From the NCBI GenBank assembly GCA_023460975.1, contig JAEWOG010000104.1, positions 3,243 to 67,242 on the forward strand: a stretch of 64,000 nt of DNA, given 5' to 3'. Shown piece by piece: positions 14,444 to 22,313 of this stretch; position 1 is the stretch's first letter, and each line of letters begins with the position of its first letter. The notes beneath the pieces are model-generated. The model saw only the letters and a program-made list of their open reading frames with translations. It did no database searches and was not told the origin of the DNA. This DNA is from Actinomycetes bacterium (GTDB lineage Bacteria > Actinomycetota > Actinomycetes > Propionibacteriales > Nocardioidaceae). Made by a program: the position numbers and the translations under genes.

Positions 14444-16552
14444 TCAGTGGAACCGCTTGCCGTTGGCCTTCTCGCTGTAGCCCTTCACGTCGAGCATGAA
14501 GGTCAGCCCGCCGTTCCAGAAGGAGAAGCCGGCGCCCGTGATCATCGCGAGGTCGATGTCCTGGGCAGCGGTGGCCACGCCCTCGTCCAGCATCAGCTGG
14601 GCCTCCTGGGCCAAGCCGGTGAGGGCCTGGTCGCGCACCTCGTCGGCGGTGAGGACGACCGGGTTCTCCGGCTGCTCCGCCAGGGCCTTCACCTCGGGGT
14701 CGATGGTGAGGTCGGGCAGGTAGTAGCCAGCCTTCTTGGCCTCCACGACGCGAGCCAGCGCGGGGGAGACGTAGAAGCGGTCAGGCCACTCGCCGGCGAG
14801 CGTCTCGTTGTTGTGGAGGGCGATCGCGGGACCGACCAGACCCAGCAGCATGAACGGCGGCATCGGGGCGATGCCGGCGAACGCGGAGTCCACGACCTCG
14901 ATCGGGGTGCCGGCGTCGACGACCTTGCCGACCTCGCTCATGAACCGGCCCAGCAGGCGGTTCACGATGAAGGACGGGCTGTCCTTGACGAGGATGGTCG
15001 TCTTCTTCAGCGCCTTGCCGGCCGCGAACGCGGTGGCAAGCGTGGCGTCGTCGGTCTTGGCGCCCTTGACGATCTCCAGAAGCGGCATGATCGCCACCGG
15101 GTTGAAGAAGTGGAAGCCCACGACCCGCTCCGGGTGCTCGAGCTCGGCGGCCATCTCGGTGATGGACAGCGAGGACGTGTTCGTCGCCAGGACGGTCTCG
15201 GGGGAGACGACCTTCTCTGCGGCGGCGAAGACCGTCTTCTTGACACCCATCTCCTCGAAGACGGCCTCGATGACGAAGTCGGCGTCCGCGAACGGGTGCG
15301 TGGTCTTGTCGCCCTCGGCCACTGCGCCGGTGACCAGCGCCTTGTGACGGTTGGCCAGGTCGGAGCTGATCCGGCCCTTGGCGAGGAGCTTGTCGATCTC
15401 GGCGTGGACGTACGCGACGCCCTTGTCCGCACGGGCCTGGTCGAGGTCGGTCAGGACGACCGGCACCTCGAGGCGACGCACGAACAGCAGCGCGAACTGG
15501 CTCGCCATGAGACCCGCGCCGATGATGCCGACCTTGGTGATCGGGCGGGCCAGCGAGCGGTCGGGAGCCCCGGCCGGACGCTTCGCACGCTTCTGCACGA
15601 GGTCGAACGAGTAGAGGCTCGCGAGCAGCTCGGGCGTCTTGGACATGGCCTCCAGGGCCTCGTCCTCGGCGGCGAATCCAGCCGTACGGTCAGACTCGCG
15701 CGCCGCGGTGATCAGCTCGACGGCCTTGAGCGCGGCGGGCGAGGCGCCGCCCGTCTTGGCCGCCACGATGCCCTTGGCGCGCTCGAGGGCGGCATCCCAG
15801 CCGGCCCCGCGGTCGACCTCGGGACGCTCGACCGTCACGGTCCCGTTCAGGACATCGGCCGCCCACAGCAGCGACTGCTCGAGGTAGTCGGCGCCGTTGA
15901 ACATCGCGTCCGCCAGACCGAGCTCGTACGCGGCCTTGCCGCCGACGGTCTTGCCGTTGTTGAGCGGGTTCTCGATCATCAGGGTGACGGCCTTGTCGGC
16001 ACCCACCAGGTTGGGAACGAGCCACGCGCCACCCCAGCCGGGGATCAGGCCGAGCATGACCTCGGGCAGGCCGAGGGCCGGCGCGGAGTCCATGACCGTG
16101 CGGTAGTCGCAGTGCAGCGCGACCTCGAGGCCGCCGCCGAGGGCGAGGCCGTTGATGAAGCCGAACGAGGGCTTCTTGACGCCCTCGGTGCCCTCACCCA
16201 GCTTGCGGAACACCGCGTGGCCGAGCTCGGCGACCGTACGCACGGCGTCGGGACCGCCGCCCTGGATGGCCGTGAGGTCCGCGCCCGCAGCGAGGATGAA
16301 CTGCTTGCCGGTGACACCGATCGAGGTGATCTCGTCGTCGGCCAACGCGGCGTCGATGGCCGCGTTGAGCTCGAGCAGCGAGCCGGGGCCGAAGGTGTTG
16401 GGCTTGGTGTGGTCCTCGCCGTTGTCGAGGGTGATCAGGCCCATGACGCCGGCGTCACCGGGGAGCGTCACCTTGCGCAGGAGCGCCTTGGTGACGCGCT
16501 CGGCGTCGGAGCGCAGCGCCTCGGCGCGCGTGAAGACGGTGGTGTCGGTCAT
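14444..16552 (-). CDS. fadB: Fatty acid oxidation alpha subunit: enoyl-CoA hydratase/3-hydroxyacyl-CoA dehydrogenase
   Basis: Multifunctional beta-oxidation enzyme of 702 aa. The N-terminal ~330 residues are a crotonase domain (oxyanion region KQFILAAGADLTAI, INGLALGGGLEVALH with the catalytic-type Glu, LGLIPGWGGAWLVPNL). The middle is an NAD-binding 3-hydroxyacyl-CoA dehydrogenase domain (VGIIGAGLMASQFALLFV; ATNTSSLSITEMA; GFHFFNPVAIMPLLEIV with catalytic His) followed by its C-terminal helical domain. It lies one base after fadA, with AGGGAGA before its ATG. With fadA it forms the trifunctional beta-oxidation complex. Confidence 0.94.
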   Translation of the reverse strand: MTDTTVFTRAEALRSDAERVTKALLRKVTLPGDAGVMGLITLDNGEDHTKPNTFGPGSLLELNAAIDAALADDEITSIGVTGKQFILAAGADLTAIQGGGPDAVRTVAELGHAVFRKLGEGTEGVKKPSFGFINGLALGGGLEVALHCDYRTVMDSAPALGLPEVMLGLIPGWGGAWLVPNLVGADKAVTLMIENPLNNGKTVGGKAAYELGLADAMFNGADYLEQSLLWAADVLNGTVTVERPEVDRGAGWDAALERAKGIVAAKTGGASPAALKAVELITAARESDRTAGFAAEDEALEAMSKTPELLASLYSFDLVQKRAKRPAGAPDRSLARPITKVGIIGAGLMASQFALLFVRRLEVPVVLTDLDQARADKGVAYVHAEIDKLLAKGRISSDLANRHKALVTGAVAEGDKTTHPFADADFVIEAVFEEMGVKKTVFAAAEKVVSPETVLATNTSSLSITEMAAELEHPERVVGFHFFNPVAIMPLLEIVKGAKTDDATLATAFAAGKALKKTTILVKDSPSFIVNRLLGRFMSEVGKVVDAGTPIEVVDSAFAGIAPMPPFMLLGLVGPAIALHNNETLAGEWPDRFYVSPALARVVEAKKAGYYLPDLTIDPEVKALAEQPENPVVLTADEVRDQALTGLAQEAQLMLDEGVATAAQDIDLAMITGAGFSFWNGGLTFMLDVKGYSEKANGKRFH

Positions 16553-16553
16553 C

Positions 16554-17750
16554 TCACTTGTCTCCCTTGAAGTTCGGGTTCTCCCAGATCACGGTGGCGC
16601 CCTGGCCGATGCCGACACACATGGTGGTGATGCCGTAGCGGACCTCGGGACGCTCCTCGAACTGCCGGGCGAGCTGGTTCATGAGGCGCACGCCGGAGGA
16701 GGCGAGCGGGTGACCCATCGCGATGGCGCCGCCGTACGGGTTCACGCGCGGGTCGTCGTCGCTGATGCCGAAGTGCTCCAGGAAGGCGATCACCTGGACG
16801 GCGAAGGCCTCGTTGACCTCGAACGCGTCGATGTCGTCGATGGTCAGGCCAGCCTGCTTGAGGGCCTTCTCGGTCGACGGGATGGGGCCGGCGCCCATGA
16901 ACTCGGGCTCGACGCCGACGAAGGAGTACGACACCAGCCGCATCTTGATCGGTAGGCCCAGCTCCTTGGCGGTCTCCTCGTCGGCCAGCAGCGCGGCGGT
17001 GGCGCCGTCGTTGATGCCGGAGGCGTTGCCCGCGCTGACGTTGCCGTGCGAGCGGAACGGGGTCTTGAGGCCCGCGAGCGACTCCATGGTGGTGCCGGGG
17101 CGGGGGCCCTCGTCGGTGGTGGCCAGGCCCCAGCCGGCCTCGGCGGACTTGGTGGCGACGGGGACGAGGTCGGGCTGGATCTTGCCGGCGGCGTAGGCGG
17201 CCGCGGTCTTCTCCTGGCTCGCCACGGCGTACGCGTCGGCGCGCTCCTTGGTGATGCTCGGGTAGCGGTCGTGCAGGTTCTCGGCCGTCTTGCCCATGAC
17301 GAGGGCGTCCGGGTTGACGATCTTCTCCGAGATGATCCGCGGGTTCGGGTCCACGCCCTCGCCCATGGGGTGGCGCCCCATGTGCTCGACGCCGCCGGCG
17401 ATGGCGATGTCGTACGAACCGAAGGCGATGCCGCCGGCCACGGCGGTGACCGCGGTCATGGCGCCCGCGCACATGCGGTCGATGGAGTAGCCGGGCACGG
17501 TGTTGGGAAGCCCGGCGAGCAGGGCGGCGGTGCGCCCCAGCGTCAGGCCCTGGTCGCCGATCTGGGTCGTGGCGGCGATGGCCACCTCGTCGACCCGCTC
17601 GGGGGGAAGGGTGGGGTTGCGACGCATGAGGTCGCGAATGCACTTGATGACGAGGTCATCGGCGCGCGTTTCGGCGAACTGGCCCTTGGCCTTGCCGAAC
17701 GGGGTGCGCACGCCGTCGACGAAGACGACCTCTCGCTGCTGACGGGGCAC
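16554..17750 (-). CDS. fadA: Acetyl-CoA acyltransferase (3-ketoacyl-CoA thiolase), beta-oxidation
   Basis: Thiolase of 398 aa that cleaves 3-ketoacyl-CoA to acetyl-CoA and a shortened acyl-CoA. The acyl-binding cysteine is in IDRMCAGAMTAV, the conserved histidine in NPYGGAIAMGHPLASSG, and the second cysteine in TTMCVGIGQG. GTG 17750 (MPRQQREVVFVDG) is preferred because AGGAGAG lies three bases upstream; a longer reading to 17852 would run through the promoter palindrome. It is first gene of the fadA-fadB operon. Confidence 0.94.
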   Translation of the reverse strand: MPRQQREVVFVDGVRTPFGKAKGQFAETRADDLVIKCIRDLMRRNPTLPPERVDEVAIAATTQIGDQGLTLGRTAALLAGLPNTVPGYSIDRMCAGAMTAVTAVAGGIAFGSYDIAIAGGVEHMGRHPMGEGVDPNPRIISEKIVNPDALVMGKTAENLHDRYPSITKERADAYAVASQEKTAAAYAAGKIQPDLVPVATKSAEAGWGLATTDEGPRPGTTMESLAGLKTPFRSHGNVSAGNASGINDGATAALLADEETAKELGLPIKMRLVSYSFVGVEPEFMGAGPIPSTEKALKQAGLTIDDIDAFEVNEAFAVQVIAFLEHFGISDDDPRVNPYGGAIAMGHPLASSGVRLMNQLARQFEERPEVRYGITTMCVGIGQGATVIWENPNFKGDK

Positions 17751-17786
17751 TGTCTCTCCTGTGTGTGCGAGGTTGGACTGAGGTGA

Positions 17787-17804
17787 TGTTACCCCTCGGT
17801 AACA
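17787..17804. promoter_or_regulatory. Palindromic candidate operator before fadAB
   Basis: TGTTACC-CCTC-GGTAACA is a perfect 7-bp inverted repeat, 37 bases before the fadA start. A minus-strand TAACAT -10-like hexamer falls inside it. It has the size of a TetR-family site, expected for fatty-acid-responsive control; the regulator is not in the window. Confidence 0.55.
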
Positions 17805-17869
17805 AGATCGCACAGAGGGGCGTGGCCGCCAATCCCCTGTGTCCCCGATCACGTGCGTGGTCGGCTCAC

Positions 17870-17875
17870 TAGGCT
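17870..17875 (+). promoter_or_regulatory. Leaderless -10 box (TAGGCT)
   Basis: TAGGCT ends six bases before ATG 17882 of the PAC2 gene. Confidence 0.5.
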
Positions 17876-17881
17876 TGGCGC

Positions 17882-18832
17882 ATGGCTGAGCGACTGGTGC
17901 ACATCGTCGACGACGTGGAGGAGTTCCTCGACGGCGGCGACCTGACGTTGGTCACGGTCCTCACGGGCTTCCTCGATGCCGGCAAGTCGGCCGAGCTCGC
18001 GGCGCGTCATCTCACCGACTTGGGAGAGGGCAAAGTCGTGGCGACCTTCGACATCGACGTCCTCTTCGACTACCGCGCGCGCCGCCCGCCGATGTCGTTC
18101 CTCAACGATCACTACGGCGCCTACGAGGCTCCGCGTCTGGTGGTCCGGGCGCTGCGTGACGCCGGCGGCACGCCCTTCCTCCTCATGCACGGGCCCGAGC
18201 CGGACATCCGGTGGGAGGGGTTCGCCCAGGCGGTGCGCGAGCTCGTCGAGCGGTTCGGTGTCACGCGGGTGGTGAGCCTGGGCGCCGTGCCGATGGCCGT
18301 GCCCCACACGCGACCCGTGGCGATCACCCCGCACGGCAACCGCCACGAACTCGTCCAGGGCCACAGCCCCTGGCAGAGCGAGTTGCGGGTCCCCGCCAGC
18401 GCGCAGGCGCTGCTCGAGGTACGCCTCGGCGAGTGGGGCCACGACGCGCTGGGGTTCGTGGCGCACATCCCTCACTACTTGGCGCAGATGGAGTACCCGC
18501 AGGCGGCCGTCGACCTGCTCGAGAAGCTGGAGATCGCCGGGCGCCTGACCATCGACTTGGGCGACGTGCGTGAAGCGGCCCGGGTCACGGCCGACGAGAT
18601 CGCGGAATACCTGACGACCCACGACGACGTCGCGGATGTCGTACGCGGCCTGGAGCAGCAGTACGACTCGTTCCACGCCGCCGAGGAGTCGGGCGCCTCG
18701 CTGCTCGCCGAAGGGCAGCCCCTTCCCACGGGCGAGGAGATCGGGCAACAGTTCGAGCAGTTCCTCGCCGGACTCGACGACCCGGAGCAGTCGGAGGACC
18801 GCCCCGAGGGATGGGACCCCGACGCGCGCTGA
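17882..18832 (+). CDS. PAC2-family (proteasome assembly chaperone-like) protein
   Basis: A soluble 316-aa protein of the PAC2 superfamily, common in actinobacteria and archaea and related to eukaryotic proteasome assembly chaperones. Family features are LVTVLTGFLDAGKSAELAARHL near the N-terminus, FDIDVLFDYRARRPPMSF, LLMHGPEPDIRWEGFAQAV, and VVSLGAVPMAVPHTRP. The C-terminal ~60 residues are acidic and helical. ATG 17882 has the TAGGCT box six bases upstream. Its bacterial function is not established; a link to the mycobacterial-type proteasome is only suggestive. The TesB gene follows closely. Confidence 0.85.
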   Translation: MAERLVHIVDDVEEFLDGGDLTLVTVLTGFLDAGKSAELAARHLTDLGEGKVVATFDIDVLFDYRARRPPMSFLNDHYGAYEAPRLVVRALRDAGGTPFLLMHGPEPDIRWEGFAQAVRELVERFGVTRVVSLGAVPMAVPHTRPVAITPHGNRHELVQGHSPWQSELRVPASAQALLEVRLGEWGHDALGFVAHIPHYLAQMEYPQAAVDLLEKLEIAGRLTIDLGDVREAARVTADEIAEYLTTHDDVADVVRGLEQQYDSFHAAEESGASLLAEGQPLPTGEEIGQQFEQFLAGLDDPEQSEDRPEGWDPDAR

Positions 18833-18897
18833 CGACCGTACGGCGCCGTCGCCCCCGCTTCACAGACGCCCCTTGGATCGCAGACGAAAGGACTCTC

Positions 18898-19761
18898 GTG
18901 CCCGGATCAGCTGAAGAGTTGGTGGAGCTGCTCGATCTCGAGCGCCTCGACCTGGACCTGTACCGCGGCCGCCAGGCCGACACGGAGCGGCAGCGCGTCT
19001 TCGGCGGGCAGGTCGCAGCCCAGGCGCTGGTCGCGGGAGCACGTACGGTCGGCGCCGACCACGTCCTGCACTCGATGCGCTCGACCTTCCTGCACCCGGG
19101 CGACACGCAGGTCCCGATCATCTATGACGTGGACCGGCTGCGCGACGGGCGCTCGTTCGTGACGCGGCACGTCTCGGCGCGGCAGCACGGCCGGGTGATC
19201 TTCACGGCGATGCTCAACTACCAGGCGCCCGAGGAGGGGCTGGAGCACCACGACCGGATGCCTGAGGTGATCCCTCCGGACGAGGCGGTCTCCCTGGCTG
19301 ACATCGTCTCTGCGCGTACGGAGGCGCCCGACGGCGAGTGGGAGCGGGACTGGGCCGCCCTCGATGTGCGTTACGTCGGCAACTCCCGCTGGGGGCTCGA
19401 CGACGATCCTGACCACCCTTCGCGCGCCCGCATCTGGATCCGGGTCGACGGAGACCTGGCGGACGACGTCACCGTGCAGCAGGCGGCCTTCACCTTTGCC
19501 AGCGACCTCACCCTGCTGGGCTCGTCCTTGGTGGCCCACGGACTGACGATCACCTCTCCGGGGATGCAGGCGGCATCCCTGGACCACTCGATCTGGTTCC
19601 ACCGGCCCTTCAGGGCTGACCGGTGGTGGCTCTATGACCAGGTGTCACCCTCGGCGCGCGGGGGTCGCGGGTTGGCATTGGCGCGGGTGTTCGACGAGGA
19701 CGGCGACCTGGTGGCGACCGTTGCCCAGGAGGGGCTGATCAGGCTCCGCCAGTCGCAGTAG
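18898..19761 (+). CDS. tesB: Acyl-CoA thioesterase II
   Basis: Double hot-dog thioesterase that hydrolyses acyl-CoA to free acid and CoA; 287 aa, the usual TesB length. Landmarks are RQRVFGGQVAAQALVAGARTV with SMRSTFLHPGD, the SFVTRHVSARQHG strand, and the C-terminal SLDHSIWFHRPFRADRWWLYDQVSPSARGGRG catalytic Asp-containing region (first Asp of SLDHS). GTG 18898 is chosen over upstream in-frame codons because AAAGGA sits just upstream. It lies 65 bases after the PAC2 gene and may share its transcript. Confidence 0.92.
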   Translation: MPGSAEELVELLDLERLDLDLYRGRQADTERQRVFGGQVAAQALVAGARTVGADHVLHSMRSTFLHPGDTQVPIIYDVDRLRDGRSFVTRHVSARQHGRVIFTAMLNYQAPEEGLEHHDRMPEVIPPDEAVSLADIVSARTEAPDGEWERDWAALDVRYVGNSRWGLDDDPDHPSRARIWIRVDGDLADDVTVQQAAFTFASDLTLLGSSLVAHGLTITSPGMQAASLDHSIWFHRPFRADRWWLYDQVSPSARGGRGLALARVFDEDGDLVATVAQEGLIRLRQSQ

Positions 19762-19762
19762 C

Positions 19763-19778
19763 ATTACAACGGTGTAAT
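19763..19778. promoter_or_regulatory. Palindrome ATTACA-N4-TGTAAT
   Basis: A perfect 6-bp inverted repeat with a four-base spacer, two bases after tesB and 118 bases before the M23 gene. It is AT-rich compared with its surroundings and looks like a dimer-binding operator. No cognate regulator is identified. Confidence 0.45.
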
Positions 19779-19895
19779 TCTCCGCATTTGATGACAATCG
19801 GCGTGTCGCAAGTTTACGGTTGAGCGCTCGTGTGACTCGTGAGGTCTCAGTGACCTCGCTCGGGTCGCGTTCGACCGACCCCCGAGGACCCCGCC

Positions 19896-21176
19896 GTGCG
19901 CCGTACAACGCGTCTGTTCCCCCTGGCTGTTGCCGCCTGCCTGACGGCGGTGGGGCTGTCCGTTCCCGGCCACGCGCACGACTCCGGCCTGTCCGGCGTC
20001 GGGGCCACCGTGGGCGGTCCGGCCGAGCGCCGCGTGAACGATCCGCGACTGCGCGACACCGTGCTCCCGGGGCTCTCCGTCCCGTTCCCGTGCGGGCAGG
20101 CCTGGGTGGGAGCGACGCGGCGGAGTCACTCCCCGAGCCAGCGCTCGGTCGACTTCAACCGGCCCAACGACCTGGGCAAGGCGGTCATGGCCTCGGCGCC
20201 CGGCATCGTGCGCAGCGCGTACGCGACCCCGAAGGGCGGGTACGGCCGGTGGGTGGTGGTCGATCACGGCGCCGGGGTGAGCACGCTCTACGCCCACATG
20301 AAGAAGGTCACCGTCGTGGCCGGGCAGACGGTCGACCTCGGCACCATGCTGGGCGCCGTGGGCGACTCCGGGAATACGACCGGGCCTCACCTGCACTACG
20401 AACAGGTGCTGGACCGTACGGTGACCACGCCCGCCTTCGCGGGGATCGCCTACCCGTACGGCTCCGTGTCATCCACGACCTGCCTCGACGTCCCGATCGC
20501 GGGCAACTTCTCCGGCGGTCCGGAGTCGGAGGTGGCCGTGTTCCGGCGGGATCGCCGCGCGGAGTTCATCGTCAACGAGCCGATGGGGCCGCGCAGCATG
20601 ATGTTCGGGGGAGTCATCGACGAACCAGTCCTCGGCGACTGGGACGGCAATGGCGTCGACGACCTCGGCCTGCGCAGCCCGCGGGGCAACATGTTCAAGC
20701 TGCAGACGCCGACGGGTGTGGTCAAGATTCGCTTCGGCGGGCGGGGCGATCGCCCGGTCAGTGGCCACTGGGATGGCCCGGGGCCCAGCCAGATTGGCGT
20801 GTTCAGTCCGTCGAGCAAGGCGTTCCTGCTGCGCCGGGTCGATGGCTCCGTGCTCACTGTCCCCCTGGGAGATGTGGACGACCTGCCCGTGACGGGAGAC
20901 TGGAACGGTGACGGGCGCACTGACGTGGGCGTGTACGACCGCGCCACGGCCACCTTCACCCTGGCCACCATCGATGCTGCCGGCGTCATCACCCCGAGCG
21001 TCGTCCAGTTCGGCATCCCCGGCGACCTGCCGGTCGCGGGCGACTGGGACGGCGACGGGGTGAGCGAGATCGGTACGTGGACGCCGGCGACGGCCACCTT
21101 CTCCCAGGCGGGCCCCCCAGCGGCGGCCAGTGCTCGTCAGGTCCTGCGTACGGTCACGTTCGGCCGTCCTCGCTGA
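19896..21176 (+). CDS. Secreted M23 (LytM-type) peptidase with propeller-like repeats
   Basis: 426 aa. A signal peptide (RRTTRLFPLAVAACLTAVGLSVPGHAH) directs export. Residues ~75-175 form an M23 zinc endopeptidase domain with the metal ligands HSPSQRSVDF (His, Asp) and GPHLHYE (H-x-H) plus LYAHMKK. It probably cleaves peptidoglycan cross-links. Residues ~190-420 hold about four FG-GAP/VCBS-like units, each centred on GDWDGNGVDDLG-type Asp-rich loops that resemble calcium sites. GTG 19896 gives the signal peptide directly. The 134-bp upstream gap holds the ATTACA palindrome; no riboswitch was recognised. Confidence 0.88.
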   Translation: MRRTTRLFPLAVAACLTAVGLSVPGHAHDSGLSGVGATVGGPAERRVNDPRLRDTVLPGLSVPFPCGQAWVGATRRSHSPSQRSVDFNRPNDLGKAVMASAPGIVRSAYATPKGGYGRWVVVDHGAGVSTLYAHMKKVTVVAGQTVDLGTMLGAVGDSGNTTGPHLHYEQVLDRTVTTPAFAGIAYPYGSVSSTTCLDVPIAGNFSGGPESEVAVFRRDRRAEFIVNEPMGPRSMMFGGVIDEPVLGDWDGNGVDDLGLRSPRGNMFKLQTPTGVVKIRFGGRGDRPVSGHWDGPGPSQIGVFSPSSKAFLLRRVDGSVLTVPLGDVDDLPVTGDWNGDGRTDVGVYDRATATFTLATIDAAGVITPSVVQFGIPGDLPVAGDWDGDGVSEIGTWTPATATFSQAGPPAAASARQVLRTVTFGRPR

Positions 21177-21182
21177 GACCCC

Positions 21183-21425
21183 ACGCTGGTTGAGCCCGTT
21201 GACACCCCACGCGCTGGTTGAGCCCGTCGAAACCACGGGCGCTTGCGTTGGTTGAGCTTGTCGAAACCCGACGGGCGGCGGCGTCTCGACAGGCTCGACG
21301 GGCGGTGGCGCCTCGACAGGCTCGACGGACGGTGGTGCTGGTTGAGCTTGTCGAAACCCGACGGGCGGTGGCGTCTCGACAGGCTCGACGGGCGGGGCGA
21401 CGTCTCGACGGGCGGGGTGGCGTCA
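21183..21425. repeat. Cluster of dispersed GGTTGAGCTTGTCGAAACC-type repeats, both orientations
   Basis: Eight or so copies or half-copies lie head-to-head and head-to-tail between two convergent genes: forward GGTTGAGC(C/T)(C/T)GTCGAAACC near 21186, 21214, 21250 and 21340, and reverse GTCTCGACAGGCTCGAC near 21282, 21312, 21372 and 21402, with CGGGCGGTGGC linkers. This repeat is widely scattered in actinobacterial genomes. Opposite copies can form hairpins, so it may end transcription from both sides. Confidence 0.8.
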
Positions 21426-22313
21426 GCGTGCGCTGATGCTGCCGATCAGGTGGGGGCTCCCATCTGCCTTGCGCAGTGAGAACTCCTGCTGCTCGCCACG
21501 GCCTTCGTGACGCCAGATGACCGTACTGGGGAGCAGGATGGGCTTCTTGAACTCCGCGTCGATGCGGCAGGAGCGCGGCAGTCGGTTGTCGACCAGGGCA
21601 AGGCAGTGAGCCAGGCTCCACATGCCGTGGGCGATCTGACGGGGGAACCCGAGTGCCTTCGCGGTGAGCGGGTACAGGTGGATCGGGTTGTGGTCGCCCG
21701 ACACGGCCGCGTACCGCCTGCCCAGGTCGGCGCCGAGCCGCCAGGGGAGTCCAGTCCCGCCCGAGGTCTGAGCGCCCGAGTCGGGAGCGCTAGCTGCCTG
21801 CTCCGGGGTCCGAGCGGTGGGCTTTCCCCGCTTGAGGTAGCCCGAGGAGGACTCCCACACCAGCTCATCGCCGCTGCGCACGCTCGTGTGGAACTCCAGC
21901 AGCGTGCCCTTGGGGTGAGTCTGGGGCTGGCCGAGATCGGCGCTGACGTGCAACTCCTCGCCCCGCCCCACGGGGCGGTGGGAGGTGATCGAGTTCGTCA
22001 GGTGGACCAGCCCCATCGCCGGCCACGGGAACTGCGGGGAGGCGAGGATCGCCGAGTGCAGCCCGAACGCCAGCATGTGCGGGTAGGTGATGGGCAGGGT
22101 GTCGCGCAGGGCAAACCCGCACACCCGCGCATAGGCATCGACGTGGGCCTTGTCGGGCACAGCCCCAGGCAGGGAGAAGGCCAGCGGGGTGAACCCGTGT
22201 CCCTTGCGGACGCCCGGCATCTTGTTGACCAGAGGCACTGACGGCAGCGCGAGCCGGACGAGTCCGTTCACGGTGCCCGGCAACGACTCGAGGACGACGC
22301 TCTCGGCAGCCAT
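21423..22313 (-). CDS. htdX: MaoC-like (R)-hydroxyacyl dehydratase, HtdX type
   Basis: Double hot-dog hydratase/dehydratase acting on 3-hydroxyacyl thioesters, 296 aa. The C-terminal half carries the hydratase-2 motif GDHNPIHLYPLTAKALGFPR followed by QIAHGMWSLA, with catalytic Asp and His. The N-terminal half is the degenerate substrate-binding hot dog. ATG 22313 overlaps the stop of fabG4 (TGATG), so it is coupled to it. The gene order htdX-fabG4 with divergent fadA2 equals Rv0241c-Rv0242c-Rv0243 of M. tuberculosis, which supports the name and a role in long-chain acyl elongation or modification. Confidence 0.88.
   Translation of the reverse strand: MAAESVVLESLPGTVNGLVRLALPSVPLVNKMPGVRKGHGFTPLAFSLPGAVPDKAHVDAYARVCGFALRDTLPITYPHMLAFGLHSAILASPQFPWPAMGLVHLTNSITSHRPVGRGEELHVSADLGQPQTHPKGTLLEFHTSVRSGDELVWESSSGYLKRGKPTARTPEQAASAPDSGAQTSGGTGLPWRLGADLGRRYAAVSGDHNPIHLYPLTAKALGFPRQIAHGMWSLAHCLALVDNRLPRSCRIDAEFKKPILLPSTVIWRHEGRGEQQEFSLRKADGSPHLIGSISAR

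Noticed and set aside
19779..19895. Cyclic-di-AMP (ydaO) riboswitch before the M23 peptidase
   Set aside because: Such elements are common before actinobacterial cell-wall hydrolases, but the conserved ydaO blocks are not present here.
21183..21425. Repeated palindromic units that could suggest a CRISPR array
   Set aside because: Copies alternate in orientation, spacers are not unique or of uniform length, and no cas gene is in the window.
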